A DNA stretch of 64,000 nt, from positions 2,914,001-2,978,000 of the forward strand of contig NZ_AP022605.1 in NCBI RefSeq assembly GCF_010728155.1, given 5' to 3'. The stretch comes from Mycolicibacterium doricum. Lineage in GTDB: Bacteria; Actinomycetota; Actinomycetes; Mycobacteriales; Mycobacteriaceae. Positions 1 to 8,405 of the stretch are shown here, in pieces. A program made the translations under genes and the position numbers. Every line of letters begins with the position of its first letter. Position 1 is the stretch's first letter. Under the pieces are notes generated by a model. It was not told the origin of the DNA. It searched no databases and saw only the letters and a list, made by a program, of their open reading frames with translations.

Positions 1-373
1 AGAACAGTTGGCGCAGTACAGCATCGGGATCGTCCACCGAACACAGCACCAGCGAGCAGACGACGGCGTCGAACGGCTCGGCCGGGCTCAAGTGCTCGAC
101 GCTGTCCATGGTGACGGTCACCGGGACAGGCGCATTCGCCGCAGCCTCACGGGCGCGCGCGGCCAGGCGGCGCTCCGGTTCGATGGCGACCACTTCGGTC
201 ACCGACGGCGGATAGTGCGCGAAGTTGGTCCCGGTGCCCGCGCCGACCTCCAGCACCCGGCCTGCGAGGCCGGCGAGGTTGTCGCCGCGCAGCCGCCGCA
301 TCTCCTCGGTTTCATGACCGGACATGGCCGTCCACAGGCGGGCGAAGAAGGGGTTGTCGACGTCGGCGCTCAC
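1..373 (-). CDS. class I SAM-dependent methyltransferase (5' part; runs off window)
   Basis: The N-terminal 124 residues of a SAM-dependent methyltransferase are inside the window; the gene continues past base 1. The glycine-rich SAM-binding motif I, VLEVGAGTGTN, lies at about residues 40-50. It is followed by a VVAIEPE strand with the acidic ribose-binding residue and a DAVVCSLVLCSV strand (motif IV region), an arrangement typical of UbiE/type-11 methyltransferases. The start is the GTG at 371-373, because the nearby upstream ATG frame stops at once. The substrate cannot be told from this part. The neighbours do not form an operon with it. Confidence 0.85.
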   Translation of the reverse strand, partial: MSADVDNPFFARLWTAMSGHETEEMRRLRGDNLAGLAGRVLEVGAGTGTNFAHYPPSVTEVVAIEPERRLAARAREAAANAPVPVTVTMDSVEHLSPAEPFDAVVCSLVLCSVDDPDAVLRQLF

Positions 374-630
374 CGGTCCATCCTCTACTCACCTCGGGCG
401 CGCCGCCACCGGTTCGGGCAAAGACGGGATCCGCGGATTCGCCGATGCCGAATCGTTCGTGCAGGCTTGCCGGCCTGGGTGACCACGAGTTCCAGCGCCC
501 CGACAGATGCATGAAGGCGGGAAACCAGCGGCATGCGGGCCCACCACACCTACTGGCTAGAAACCTACCCAGAAGTAGGATTGCCACCATTTTCCGAATC
601 GTGACTCAATGATTCCTTAATGGTGACTCA

Positions 631-636
631 TACGCT
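631..636 (+). promoter_or_regulatory. -10 element TACGCT, leaderless start
   Basis: TACGCT fits the mycobacterial -10 TANNNT and lies 7 nt before the ATG at 644. Transcription would therefore start at or next to the start codon, which supports a leaderless mRNA and the choice of the internal ATG. No clear -35 is seen. Confidence 0.4.
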
Positions 637-643
637 CAGTCTC

Positions 644-775
644 ATGTGGATCGACGACACCAGTGCCGATGTCATCAAGGTTGATTTCGAGGCTCTCTAC
701 CACGGCGATTTCCTTGTCGAGGGGGACACCTCGGAGCAGCTCGACGACTGGAGCCCGCTCGCTCAAGCCGGATGA
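644..775 (+). CDS. small acidic hypothetical protein (43 aa)
   Basis: This short ORF encodes 43 residues beginning MWIDDTSADVIKVDFEALY. It is strongly acidic (Asp/Glu throughout, a single Lys, no Arg), with aromatic residues spread along it and no membrane segment or signal peptide. An alternative ATG in the same frame at 620 would add eight residues. I prefer 644 because a TANNNT box precedes it by 7 nt. The ORF ends just before a strong GC-rich hairpin shared with the convergent dehydrogenase gene, as expected for a real transcription unit. I do not recognise the family, so function is unknown. The remaining non-coding sequence between 381 and 643 shows only an imperfect inverted repeat at about 549-579. 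Confidence 0.45.
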   Translation: MWIDDTSADVIKVDFEALYHGDFLVEGDTSEQLDDWSPLAQAG

Positions 776-777
776 AA

Positions 778-801
778 ACGCGCGCCCGAGTAGGCGCGCG
801 T
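778..801. terminator. bidirectional GC hairpin terminator
   Basis: Arms ACGCGCGCC (778-786) and GGCGCGCGT (793-801) pair perfectly around a 6-nt loop. The hairpin lies between two convergent genes ending at 775 (+) and 818 (-). There is no U-tract, which is usual for mycobacterial terminators. Confidence 0.65.
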
Positions 802-817
802 GTCCATCAGCTGTTGC

Positions 818-1576
818 TCATCGGGGCGCCATGCGGATTGCACCGTCGAGACGGATCACCTCGCCGTTGAGCATCGGGTTCTCGATGATGTGGGTCGCCA
901 GCGCGCCGTACTCGTCGGGATCGCCGAGCCGCGCCGGGTGCGGAACCTGCTGGCCGAGCGACTTCTGCGCCTCCTCGGGTAGTGCACCGAGCAGCGGCGT
1001 CTTGAACAGTCCGGGGGCGATGGTGCAAACGCGGATCAGCTCACGCGACAGGTCGCGGGCGATCGGAAGCGTCATCCCGACGACGCCGCCCTTGGACGCC
1101 GAGTACGCCGCCTGCCCGATCTGGCCCTCGAATGCCGCGACGGAGGCGGTGTTGACGATGACACCGCGCTCTTCACCGATGGGTTCTGTCTTGGCGATCC
1201 GCTCGGCGGCCAGGCGCAGCACGTTGAAGGTGCCGACGAGGTTGACCTGGATGACCTTGTTGAACTCGTCGAGCGGGAAGGCGCCGTTCTTGCTCAGCGT
1301 CTTGATCGCGTTGCCGATGCCGGCGCAGTTGACGTTGATGCGCAGCGGGCCCATCTCCTCCGCGGCGTCCAGCGCAGCGCTGACCTGCTCCGGGTCGACG
1401 ACGTTGGCCTGCACGAACTTTGCCCGGTCGCCGAGTCCGGCCACGACCTCCTCACCTTTGAGGTCGAGCACCACGACGGAGGCCCCCCGGTCGAGCAGCC
1501 GCTTCGTGGTGGCCAGGCCGAGACCCGATGCTCCGCCGGTGACGACGGCGGCAGCGTTTTTGATTTCCACTCGCAT
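818..1576 (-). CDS. short-chain dehydrogenase, 3-hydroxyacyl-CoA dehydrogenase type (Rv1144-like)
   Basis: This classical SDR has 252 residues. The Rossmann motif TGGASGLG is at residues 13-20, NCAG at about 83-86, and the catalytic set is Asn112, Ser145, Tyr158 and Lys162 (YSASK). The sequence resembles the 17-beta-HSD10/3-hydroxyacyl-CoA dehydrogenase branch, which oxidises 3-hydroxyacyl-CoA or hydroxysteroids with NAD. It follows mcr on the same strand after a 49-nt spacer that contains three 14-bp repeats and an AGAAAGG ribosome site before the ATG. The same pair (mcr, Rv1144) exists in M. tuberculosis. Co-transcription suggests a shared role in branched-chain or sterol side-chain acyl-CoA oxidation (inferred). 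Confidence 0.9.
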   Translation of the reverse strand: MRVEIKNAAAVVTGGASGLGLATTKRLLDRGASVVVLDLKGEEVVAGLGDRAKFVQANVVDPEQVSAALDAAEEMGPLRINVNCAGIGNAIKTLSKNGAFPLDEFNKVIQVNLVGTFNVLRLAAERIAKTEPIGEERGVIVNTASVAAFEGQIGQAAYSASKGGVVGMTLPIARDLSRELIRVCTIAPGLFKTPLLGALPEEAQKSLGQQVPHPARLGDPDEYGALATHIIENPMLNGEVIRLDGAIRMAPR

Positions 1577-1584
1577 GTACCTTT

Positions 1585-1626
1585 CTGTTGGTTGAGGTCT
1601 GTTGGTTGAGGTCTGTTGGTTGAGGT
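1585..1626. repeat. three perfect 14-bp tandem repeats between mcr and the SDR gene
   Basis: The unit CTGTTGGTTGAGGT occurs three times without mismatch at 1585-1598, 1599-1612 and 1613-1626. The array fills almost the whole spacer and touches the mcr stop codon. Read on the coding strand, the unit is pyrimidine/A-rich and lies just upstream of the AGAAAGG ribosome site of the next gene, so copy number would set the intercistronic distance. Confidence 0.95.
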
Positions 1627-2717
1627 CAAACCCACTCGTCGAGGACTGCTTCGGTGTCGGCGCCTGGTGCGCCGGGCGGCTTCGGTGCCGCAGGCACGGT
1701 TCGGGAGAACCGCGGCGCGGGCGCCGGGAACAGGTTTTCGCCTTCGCGGTAGAACGTGCCGCGGTCGGTGTTGTGCGGTTCGCTTTCCACCTCGCCGAAT
1801 GACAGCACTGGTGTCACGCACGCGTCGCTGCCGGTGAACACCTTCGTCCAGTGGTCGCGGTCGTGTTCGGCGAACGCCGCGGTGAGGCGGGCGCGCAGTG
1901 CGGGCCAGCCGCTCATGTCATGCTGGTCGGGCAGCTCGACCGGGTCGAGGCCGAGCTTGTCGAGCATCTCGGCGTAGAACTGCGGTTCGATCGCTCCGAC
2001 GGCGACGTAGCGGCCGTCGGAGGTCTCGTAGGTGTCGTAGAAGGGGGCGCCGGTGTCGAGCATGTTGACGCCGCGCTCGTCGGACCACATCCCCATCGCG
2101 CGGAAGGCCCACATCATCTGCGCCAGCACGCTGGACCCGTCGACCATCGCGGCGTCGATGACCTGCCCCGTGCCCGAACGCTCCCGCTCCCACAGGGCGG
2201 CCAGGATGCCGACCAGCAGGAACATCGACCCGCCGCCGAAGTCGCCGGCGAGGTTCAGCGGGGGCACCGGACGTTCGCCGGCGTGGCCGACGGCGTGCAG
2301 CACACCGTTGAGCGAGATGTAGTTGATGTCGTGCCCAGCCTGCTGGCTGCGCGGGCCGGTCTGGCCCCAGCCCGTCATCCGCCCGTAGATCAGCCGCTCG
2401 TTGACCTTGGCGCAGTCCTCGGGGCCGAGCCCGAGCCGCTCGGTGACGCCGGGCCGAAACCCCTCGATGAGCACGTCGGCCTTGGCGATCAGCTTGAGCA
2501 CCAGTTCACGGCCCTCGTCGGTCTTGAGGTTGGCGGCGACCGATCGACGGTTACGGAGCAGTTGGTCGCGTCCCTTGATCGGGATCCCGGGCCCGTTGCC
2601 GGGCCGTTCGATACGGACCACGTCCGCACCCAGGTCACCGAGGATCATCGCCGCGTGGGGGCCTGGTCCGATACCGGCCAATTCCACGACACGCAGGCCT
2701 TGCAGTGGTCCCGCCAT
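1626..2717 (-). CDS. mcr: alpha-methylacyl-CoA racemase
   Basis: The 363-residue protein is a CoA-transferase family III (CaiB/BaiF) enzyme that interconverts 2R- and 2S-methylacyl-CoA, needed for beta-oxidation of methyl-branched acids and cholesterol side chains. The catalytic residues of M. tuberculosis MCR (His126, Asp156) have clear counterparts here: the GHD motif at 128-130 and Asp159 in NLAGDF. The N-terminal [12 protein letters not shown] and the RNRRS segment for CoA binding are also intact, and the length matches the 360-residue M. tuberculosis enzyme. It is the first gene of a two-gene unit with the downstream SDR. It is divergent from echA10, leaving a 100-bp shared promoter region that is AT-rich near 2757-2770. 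Confidence 0.95.
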   Translation of the reverse strand: MAGPLQGLRVVELAGIGPGPHAAMILGDLGADVVRIERPGNGPGIPIKGRDQLLRNRRSVAANLKTDEGRELVLKLIAKADVLIEGFRPGVTERLGLGPEDCAKVNERLIYGRMTGWGQTGPRSQQAGHDINYISLNGVLHAVGHAGERPVPPLNLAGDFGGGSMFLLVGILAALWERERSGTGQVIDAAMVDGSSVLAQMMWAFRAMGMWSDERGVNMLDTGAPFYDTYETSDGRYVAVGAIEPQFYAEMLDKLGLDPVELPDQHDMSGWPALRARLTAAFAEHDRDHWTKVFTGSDACVTPVLSFGEVESEPHNTDRGTFYREGENLFPAPAPRFSRTVPAAPKPPGAPGADTEAVLDEWV

Positions 2718-2817
2718 TTTCTACCGCCCCTTCGGAGTAGTTCACCGCGACATAGCTTACTTATATAACCTTCTCGACCGGCCACGGGCATCATCCCACC
2801 CGTGCGAAGGTGTAGCC

Positions 2818-3636
2818 GTGACGACCACCGACCCCGGTACCGGCGCATACGTCAGCATTGACGACCTCACCGTGCAGCTCGACGACGGGGTGCTGTCGGT
2901 GACGCTGAATCGGCCGGACAGCCTCAACTCCCTGACTCCCGAGATGCTCGACGGGGTCGCCCAAACGCTCGATCGGGCCGCCGACGACCCGGCGGTGAAG
3001 GTGGTGCGGCTCGGTGGCGCCGGGCGCGGGTTCAGCTCCGGTGCGAGCATCAGCGAAGAAGATCAGACGAAGAAGGCGGAGATCGGCATCAACGCCGTTC
3101 TCGACGCGACCAACCGCGCGGTCCGGGCGATCGTCTCGGTGCCGAAACCGGTGGTCGCGGTAGTGCAGGGTCCGGCGGCCGGTGTCGGCGCCTCACTGGC
3201 GTTGGCATCGGACGTCGTCATGGCTTCGGAGAAGGCGTTTTTCATGCTGGCGTTCACCAAGATCGGGTTGATGCCCGACGGCGGTGCGTCGGCGCTGTTC
3301 GCCGCGGCGGTGGGGCGGATCCGCACGATGCGGATGGCGTTGCTGGCGGAGCGGATCTCGGCGGCCGAGGCGTTTGACTGGGGTCTGGTGACCGCCGTGT
3401 ATCCCGCCGGCGAGTTCGACGGCGAGGTCGACAAGGTGCTGGCGACGCTGAAGTCGGGCCCCGTCGTGGCGCTGCGGAAAACCAAGCAGGCCATCAACGC
3501 GACGACGCTGACCGAACTCGAAGGCGCCCTGGGGCGGGAGACCGAATGGCAGTTGGCGCTGCTGTCGGCGCACGACTTCCGCGAGGGTGCCCGGGCGTTC
3601 CGGGAACGCCGTAGCCCCTCCTTCACCGATCACTGA
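2818..3636 (+). CDS. echA10: enoyl-CoA hydratase/isomerase family protein (EchA10-like)
   Basis: This crotonase-fold protein has 272 residues. The VTLNRPDSLNSL start of the fold, an oxyanion loop at GRGFSSGASI and the AGVGASLALASD helix are visible, followed by KIGLMPDGG. The first hydratase glutamate (GGGCEL in classical ECH) is replaced by Ala/Ser, and the second site carries Asp in PDGG, so isomerase, hydrolase or another acyl-CoA reaction is more likely than simple hydration. The GTG at 2818 is chosen because GAAGG lies 8 nt upstream and an upstream extension would run through the divergent promoter. Its place next to mcr matches Rv1142c in M. tuberculosis, which is the basis for the name. 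Confidence 0.85.
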   Translation: MTTTDPGTGAYVSIDDLTVQLDDGVLSVTLNRPDSLNSLTPEMLDGVAQTLDRAADDPAVKVVRLGGAGRGFSSGASISEEDQTKKAEIGINAVLDATNRAVRAIVSVPKPVVAVVQGPAAGVGASLALASDVVMASEKAFFMLAFTKIGLMPDGGASALFAAAVGRIRTMRMALLAERISAAEAFDWGLVTAVYPAGEFDGEVDKVLATLKSGPVVALRKTKQAINATTLTELEGALGRETEWQLALLSAHDFREGARAFRERRSPSFTDH

Positions 3637-3661
3637 GCGTCGTCTCACGAGCTCTTCTGAC

Positions 3662-3689
3662 CGGAAAGGTCGACCGCCCATCCTTTCCG
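3662..3689. terminator. candidate bidirectional terminator hairpin
   Basis: CGGAAAGG (3662-3669) and CCTTTCCG (3682-3689) form an 8-bp perfect stem with a 12-nt loop. The hairpin lies between the convergent crotonase gene (ends 3636) and the protease gene (ends 3698). Confidence 0.5.
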
Positions 3690-3697
3690 CTGACGGG

Positions 3698-4459
3698 TCA
3701 GACCCCGAAGATCGCGGGCAGTGCGAGCACCATGACCAGGCCCCAGAAGAAGTGGGTGAGCATGGGTGCGAGCACTCCCCCGGTCGCGCGGCGTTCGAAG
3801 GCGCATACCGTGCCCAGCACGATCGCCGCGATGGCCAGCATGAAGTTCTGAGTGCTCACACCCGTCACCACGACGTACACCGCCGTCGACCAGAGCACCG
3901 CCCACCATCCGTTCCAACGGTTGCCGAGCGAGGTGTACAGGGCGCCCCGGAAGAACAGTTCCTCGGCCAGACCGTTGACCACCGTGATGATCACGACCAG
4001 CCACAGCGCCCCCACGTTGGCGTGTTCGAGCACGCGCACGGCGTACTCCCGCATCAGTGGGATCTCCCGGGCCACCAGACCGGCGACCAGGAACGCGCCT
4101 CCGAGGACCAGCCCGACGGCGGTGCCGGTGATCACTGGCCGCTGATTGCGTCCACGAAAACAGATGCGCCCCAAGTGGAGCGGCCCGGACAGGAAGGCAC
4201 CCGCGGTCCACCAGACGGCCAGTGCCGCGGTGAACCAGTAGAAGTCCGGGTCGCCCGGTGGGATCGACAAGGAGTAGCCGAGCAGGCCGAAACCGACCAC
4301 GACGAACACCGCGACGACGATCCTGCGGCGGCGGATCACCGCGGGCCACTCGCCGGCCGGGGAGGCGACGCTCATGACGACATCGCGTGCCGCATGGAAC
4401 AAACCGGTCCGTTCGTCGCACGGCGCGGGCGTCGGTGACGATCGGCCGGTTTCGGTCAT
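3698..4459 (-). CDS. CPBP family intramembrane metalloprotease
   Basis: The protein has 253 residues with about seven or eight hydrophobic segments. The CPBP/Abi signature is present: EELFFRG (EExxxR motif 1) in the second half, then VVVTGVS, and HFFWGLV near the C-terminus supplying the motif-3 histidine. These residues bind the metal inside the membrane. The start is the ATG at 4457-4459, which overlaps the stop codon of the upstream gene in an ATGA arrangement, so the two are translationally coupled. The substrate is unknown. In other bacteria CPBP proteins process prenylated or signal-like peptides or act in bacteriocin immunity. Confidence 0.85.
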   Translation of the reverse strand: MTETGRSSPTPAPCDERTGLFHAARDVVMSVASPAGEWPAVIRRRRIVVAVFVVVGFGLLGYSLSIPPGDPDFYWFTAALAVWWTAGAFLSGPLHLGRICFRGRNQRPVITGTAVGLVLGGAFLVAGLVAREIPLMREYAVRVLEHANVGALWLVVIITVVNGLAEELFFRGALYTSLGNRWNGWWAVLWSTAVYVVVTGVSTQNFMLAIAAIVLGTVCAFERRATGGVLAPMLTHFFWGLVMVLALPAIFGV

Positions 4460-5607
4460 GCCGAATGCCCTTTCGGTATCAGGTTGACGAAGGTGTCCAG
4501 ACCGGTGCGCATCGCGCCCGCCACCGGTCCGGGTACCAGGCCGAGAAGTCCGAGCGCCGGCCGCGCGATGGGCGGGGTGACGCTGCGGACCAGCTGAGTG
4601 ATGCGCTGGTTGTCCCCGCCGGCCCACTGTGGATCGGTGTCGGCGAGGTGGTGCACGTCGACCAGCGTGTTGACCGGTCGTGGCCATTGCGGGGACAGGG
4701 AACGCCGGATCGCCTCGTCGATTCCGGTCAACCCGCCGACCGGGTCTTCCACGATGTCGCGCAGTCCCTCCTTGGAGGCGGTCATCGGGTGGTCGAGGCT
4801 TTCGATCAGGTCACCCGCCAGCCCGCCGGGCACCGGCAGCACCAGGCCGCTCAGGCGCGAGACCACCGAGGTGTCGATACCGCGCACCGGCAGTGGGGCG
4901 CGCTTCCTGCCGGCCAGCCGGGCGTAGGACTGCAGCAGTTCGCCGTAGGTGGTGGTCTCGGGGCCGTGGATGTCGTACGCGCCGGCGGGGACGTTCTCGA
5001 TGTCGGCCGCGGCCACCAGATAGTGCAGCACGTCGCGGATGGAGATGGGGTCGATCGGGTTGGCCGCCCACTTCGGCATCGGGAGCACCAGGAAGCGGTC
5101 GGCGACATACCGCACCATCTCGAACGAGGTCGAGCCCGCACCGATGATGATCGCCGCCCCCAACCACACCACCTCGGGTCCTAACGGGACGGTGAGCGCC
5201 TCGGCGACCTCGGCGCGGCCGGCCAGATGCTCGGACAGGGTCTCGTCGGTGGGAACGAAACCGCCGAGGTAGACGATCCTTTTGACGCCGGCCTCTCGAG
5301 CGGCTTCGGCGACGTTGGCGGCGGCCCGGTTGTCGGTGTCGCGGAAGCCCGGTTGGCCGATCGCGTGCACCAGGTAGTAGATGACTTCGACGGACCCGGC
5401 GTCGGCGAGCGCCTGCTTCACCGTCTGCGGTTGCTCGGCGTCGAGCGCCAGGCACGTCACATCCTCGTACCAACCGAAGGAGCGCAGCCGGTCAGGGTTC
5501 CGGCTGGCCACCACCACGTCGGCACCCACGTCCACCAGCGCGCTTGTCAGGCGCGACCCGACATATCCGGTGGCGCCGGTGACCAGGACTCGCACGTTTT
5601 TCACCAT
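4456..5607 (-). CDS. atypical/extended SDR, NAD(P)H-binding epimerase-like protein
   Basis: The 383-residue protein begins VRVLVTGATGYVGSRL, the TGxxGxxG dinucleotide motif of extended or atypical SDRs (YbjT/NmrA-like). The usual NAD-binding ASRNPDRL and YYLVHA segments follow, then an AEALTVPLG core and a C-terminal tail of about 100 residues. A canonical catalytic YxxxK is not evident, which fits the atypical NAD(P)-binding class found in redox sensors and quinone or ubiquinone-associated proteins. The ATG at 5607 (MVKNVRVL) is preferred to a more distal start because the dinucleotide motif then lies at the very N-terminus. It is coupled to the downstream CPBP protease by an ATGA overlap. 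Confidence 0.8.
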   Translation of the reverse strand: MVKNVRVLVTGATGYVGSRLTSALVDVGADVVVASRNPDRLRSFGWYEDVTCLALDAEQPQTVKQALADAGSVEVIYYLVHAIGQPGFRDTDNRAAANVAEAAREAGVKRIVYLGGFVPTDETLSEHLAGRAEVAEALTVPLGPEVVWLGAAIIIGAGSTSFEMVRYVADRFLVLPMPKWAANPIDPISIRDVLHYLVAAADIENVPAGAYDIHGPETTTYGELLQSYARLAGRKRAPLPVRGIDTSVVSRLSGLVLPVPGGLAGDLIESLDHPMTASKEGLRDIVEDPVGGLTGIDEAIRRSLSPQWPRPVNTLVDVHHLADTDPQWAGGDNQRITQLVRSVTPPIARPALGLLGLVPGPVAGAMRTGLDTFVNLIPKGHSA

Positions 5608-5666
5608 AGCCAGGTACCCTGGCCCGCCCACTGGGAACCGTCGGAAAGCCGTTTGCTACGCCACAC

Positions 5667-6185
5667 TCACTGCTGGCGGTGCATATCCACGAGATGCTGG
5701 TAGAGCAGCGCGTTGGTCCGGTTGCCGTCGATCTCCTGCTCAGTCAGTTCGCGGCGGACCTTGCCCGGAACCCCGGCGACCAGCGATCCGGGCGGAACCT
5801 GGACACCCTGGGCGACCACCGCTCCCGCGGCGACCAGCGAACCGCGACCGATCCGGGCTCCGTTGAGGACGACCGCGCCCATCCCGATCAGGCAGCCGTC
5901 CTCGACCGTGCACCCGTGCAGCACGGCGTTGTGCCCGACACTGACGTTGGCTCCGATGGCGGCGGGGAACCCGGGGTCGACGTGGATGGTCACCCCGTCC
6001 TGGATATTGCTGCCGGTGCCGATCCCGATGGGCTCGATCTCGGCGCGCAGGGTGGCGCCGTACCAGACACTGGCCTTGTCTGACAGTGTCACCCGGCCGA
6101 TCACGGCGGCGTTCGGCGCCACCCACGCCGTGTCGTGGAGTTCGGGTGCGTACTCGCCCAGGGCGAGAATCAGCGGTTGCGGCAT
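5667..6185 (-). CDS. gamma-class carbonic anhydrase-like protein (left-handed beta-helix)
   Basis: The 172-residue protein is made of hexapeptide repeats that form a left-handed beta-helix, closed by a short C-terminal alpha-helix (QEIDGNRTNALLYQHL). The three zinc-ligand histidines of the gamma class are present as His68 (GVTIHVD), His85 and His90 (VGHNAVLHG), with the expected 5-residue spacing of the last two. It probably hydrates CO2 or acts as a related acyltransferase-fold scaffold. M. tuberculosis has a similar protein (Rv3525c), but at another locus. A TACGAT box 6 nt before the ATG indicates a leaderless transcript. Confidence 0.9.
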   Translation of the reverse strand: MPQPLILALGEYAPELHDTAWVAPNAAVIGRVTLSDKASVWYGATLRAEIEPIGIGTGSNIQDGVTIHVDPGFPAAIGANVSVGHNAVLHGCTVEDGCLIGMGAVVLNGARIGRGSLVAAGAVVAQGVQVPPGSLVAGVPGKVRRELTEQEIDGNRTNALLYQHLVDMHRQQ

Positions 6186-6191
6186 GGCGTC

Positions 6192-6197
6192 ATCGTA
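6192..6197 (-). promoter_or_regulatory. -10 element TACGAT for the gamma-carbonic anhydrase gene
   Basis: TACGAT on the minus strand is separated by 6 nt from the ATG at 6185. This spacing places the transcription start at the start codon. Confidence 0.6.
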
Positions 6198-6393
6198 AGC
6201 GGCTCCAGAGACTGTGAGACAACCAACGTTACAAACCGCATCGCCCCAGGTCAGGCCCTTTCACGCGGCTTCGGGGACGGCGACGAGTTGGCCGTGACCA
6301 TTTCGTGCCCTTACGATCCGAGACGGCGCCGCATAGGTAGCCGGCCCGGCGCCGCCCCATCGGCAGGCGTCCTGACGAGCTGAGGAGCCGATC

Positions 6394-7200
6394 GTGAAGA
6401 CCCGTACCAGGACACTGGGCGCCGCTGTGGGCGCCGCCGCCATCGCGGTGTCACTGCCCCTGTCGATCACCGCCCACGCCGAACCGGCGACCGTGGAGAC
6501 CCCACTGCCCAACCTCGAGGGCGACTGCGATCCCTTCCGGGCCGCGGTGCCGACCTGGAAGAGCTTCATCGACCAGCCGGTCAGCCAGGTGCTGACCCAG
6601 ATCCCCGACATCAGCACCTTCAGCGCCGCGATCTCCGGCGGGCTCAATCCCGCGGTGAACGTCGCCCCGGTGCTGGACAACGGCCCCTACGTCGTGTTCG
6701 CCCCGACGGACGAGGCGTTCGCGAAGCTTCCGCCGGAGCAGCTGGAGGCGCTCAAGAGCGACCCGGCCGCGTTGACCGACCTGGACTACTACCACGTGTT
6801 CCTCGGACTGCTCGGTCCCGGCGACGTGAAGGGGCAGCGCGCCACCCAGCAGGGCGCCGAGATCAAAATCGTGGGCACCAACGGCGACATCAAGGTCAAC
6901 GACACCGCCAAGGTGATCTGCGGCGGCATCCCGGCCGCCAACGCCCGCATCTACCTGATCGACACGGTGCTCGATCCGGCGGCGGCGCCCGATGCGGTCA
7001 CGCCGTCGGGCACCTCGTCGACCTCGACCTCCACCTCTACCACTCCGACGACCTCTACCACTCCGACGACCTCGAGCACCCCGGCCACCTCGAGCACCCC
7101 GGCCACCTCGACAGCCCCGGCCACCGAACCCGCTCCACTGCCGGCCGAGACCCCTGCCGCTGCGGCCGACATCCCGGCCGCGGATGCCCCGATCGGCTGA
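6394..7200 (+). CDS. secreted fasciclin (FAS1) domain protein with Ser/Thr-rich tail
   Basis: The protein has 268 residues. A Sec signal peptide (KTRTR basic start, Ala-rich core) is cleaved near AHA/EP at about residue 29. One FAS1 domain follows: NGPYVVFAPTDEAFAKLP is the H1 box, then a YYHVFLG segment, IKVNDTAKVI, and an H2-like RIYLIDTVLDP. The last 70 residues are low-complexity Thr/Ser/Pro/Ala with short repeats (TSSTPA), probably O-mannosylated or cell-wall spanning. It resembles the MPB70/MPT83 family but lacks a lipobox. The GTG start has GAGGAG 6 nt upstream. GGCGCCG arms at 6325-6331 and 6347-6353 could fold in the leader. A role in adhesion or matrix is inferred only from the family. 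Confidence 0.85.
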   Translation: MKTRTRTLGAAVGAAAIAVSLPLSITAHAEPATVETPLPNLEGDCDPFRAAVPTWKSFIDQPVSQVLTQIPDISTFSAAISGGLNPAVNVAPVLDNGPYVVFAPTDEAFAKLPPEQLEALKSDPAALTDLDYYHVFLGLLGPGDVKGQRATQQGAEIKIVGTNGDIKVNDTAKVICGGIPAANARIYLIDTVLDPAAAPDAVTPSGTSSTSTSTSTTPTTSTTPTTSSTPATSSTPATSTAPATEPAPLPAETPAAAADIPAADAPIG

Positions 7201-7232
7201 GTTCCTTCCCGGGCAAGCGGGGCCAGATCGGG

Positions 7233-8375
7233 CTAGACCCCCAAGTCGCGGCCGATGATCTCCTTCATGATCTCGGTGGTGCCACCGAAGATGGTCTGGA
7301 TGCGTCCGTCGACGTAGGCGCGCGCGACACGGTACTCGAGCATGTAGCCGTAACCACCGTGTAGCTGCACGCACTGGTCGACGACCTTCTTGGCGACCTC
7401 GGTGGCCCACCATTTCGCCTTGGCCGCCTCGACCGCGGTCAGCTCCCCGTCGACGACGCCCTGCAGGCAGCGGTCGACGTAGTTCTCGGTGACTTCAAGC
7501 TCTGTCTCCATCTCGGCGAGCAGGAAGCGGTTGTGCTGAAAACTGCCGATCGGCTGGCCGAACGCCTTGCGGTCTTTGGCGTACTGCAGCGTCTCCTGGA
7601 ACACCGCACGGGCCCCGGCGATCGCCGAGATGGCGATCGACAGCCGCTCCGACGGCAGGTTGGTCATCAGGTGGTAGAAACCGCGACCCTCCTTACCGAG
7701 GAGATTGGCGCCCGGCACCCGCACGTTCTCGAAGTGCAGCTCCGAGGTGTCCTGGCTGTGCAGACCCATCTTGTCGAGCTTGCGACCTCGGTTGAAACCC
7801 TCCATGTCGCGCTCGACCACGAACAGCGAGAAGCCCTTGTGCCCGGCTTCCGGGTCGGTCCGGGCCACGACGACGCACAGGTCGCAGTTGATGCCCGATG
7901 AGATGAAGGTCTTGGAGCCGTTGAGGATCCAGTCGTCGCCGTCACGCACCGCCGAGGTGCGGATGCCGGCCAGGTCGCTGCCCGCGCCCGGTTCGGTCAT
8001 GGCAACCGCGATGATCGTCTCGCCGCTGGCGATGCCGGGCAGCCAACGCTGCTTCTGCTCGTCGTTGGTGAGGTTCTTGAAGTAGGGCCCGACCACGTCG
8101 TTGTGCAGGCTCAGCGCGGGGCCGTGCACACCGGCCTTCGCGATCTCCTCGTCGATGACGGCGTTGAACCGGAAGTCGTCCGAACCGCCGCCGCCGTACT
8201 CCTCGGGCATGTTGAACCCGACCAGCCCGTACTTGCCTGCCGCGGAGTACGCCGAGCGGTCGACGATGCGTTCGTTCTCCCACCTGTCGTGGTTGGGGAC
8301 GAGCTCACGCTCGATGTATTCCTTGACCGTCTCGCGGAACGCCTCGTGTTCGGCGTCGTAGATCGTTCGCTTCAT
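7233..8375 (-). CDS. acyl-CoA dehydrogenase
   Basis: This FAD-dependent acyl-CoA dehydrogenase has 380 residues and performs the first oxidation step of beta-oxidation. The signatures AMTEPGAGSDL (FAD/substrate loop), WILNGSKTFISSG, RKAFGQPIGSFQ and QLHGGYGYM are all present, and the catalytic Glu sits in IFGGTTEIMKEI near the C-terminus, as in short/medium-chain enzymes. It is the last gene of a three-gene unit: thiolase, hydratase, then this gene after 30 nt. The three enzymes cover most of a beta-oxidation cycle; the 3-hydroxyacyl-CoA dehydrogenase is absent. The regulator at 10536 is the likely controller. Confidence 0.93.
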   Translation of the reverse strand: MKRTIYDAEHEAFRETVKEYIERELVPNHDRWENERIVDRSAYSAAGKYGLVGFNMPEEYGGGGSDDFRFNAVIDEEIAKAGVHGPALSLHNDVVGPYFKNLTNDEQKQRWLPGIASGETIIAVAMTEPGAGSDLAGIRTSAVRDGDDWILNGSKTFISSGINCDLCVVVARTDPEAGHKGFSLFVVERDMEGFNRGRKLDKMGLHSQDTSELHFENVRVPGANLLGKEGRGFYHLMTNLPSERLSIAISAIAGARAVFQETLQYAKDRKAFGQPIGSFQHNRFLLAEMETELEVTENYVDRCLQGVVDGELTAVEAAKAKWWATEVAKKVVDQCVQLHGGYGYMLEYRVARAYVDGRIQTIFGGTTEIMKEIIGRDLGV

Positions 8376-8405
8376 CGCTGAGTCCTCATGTCCCCATGTA
8401 TTCGC

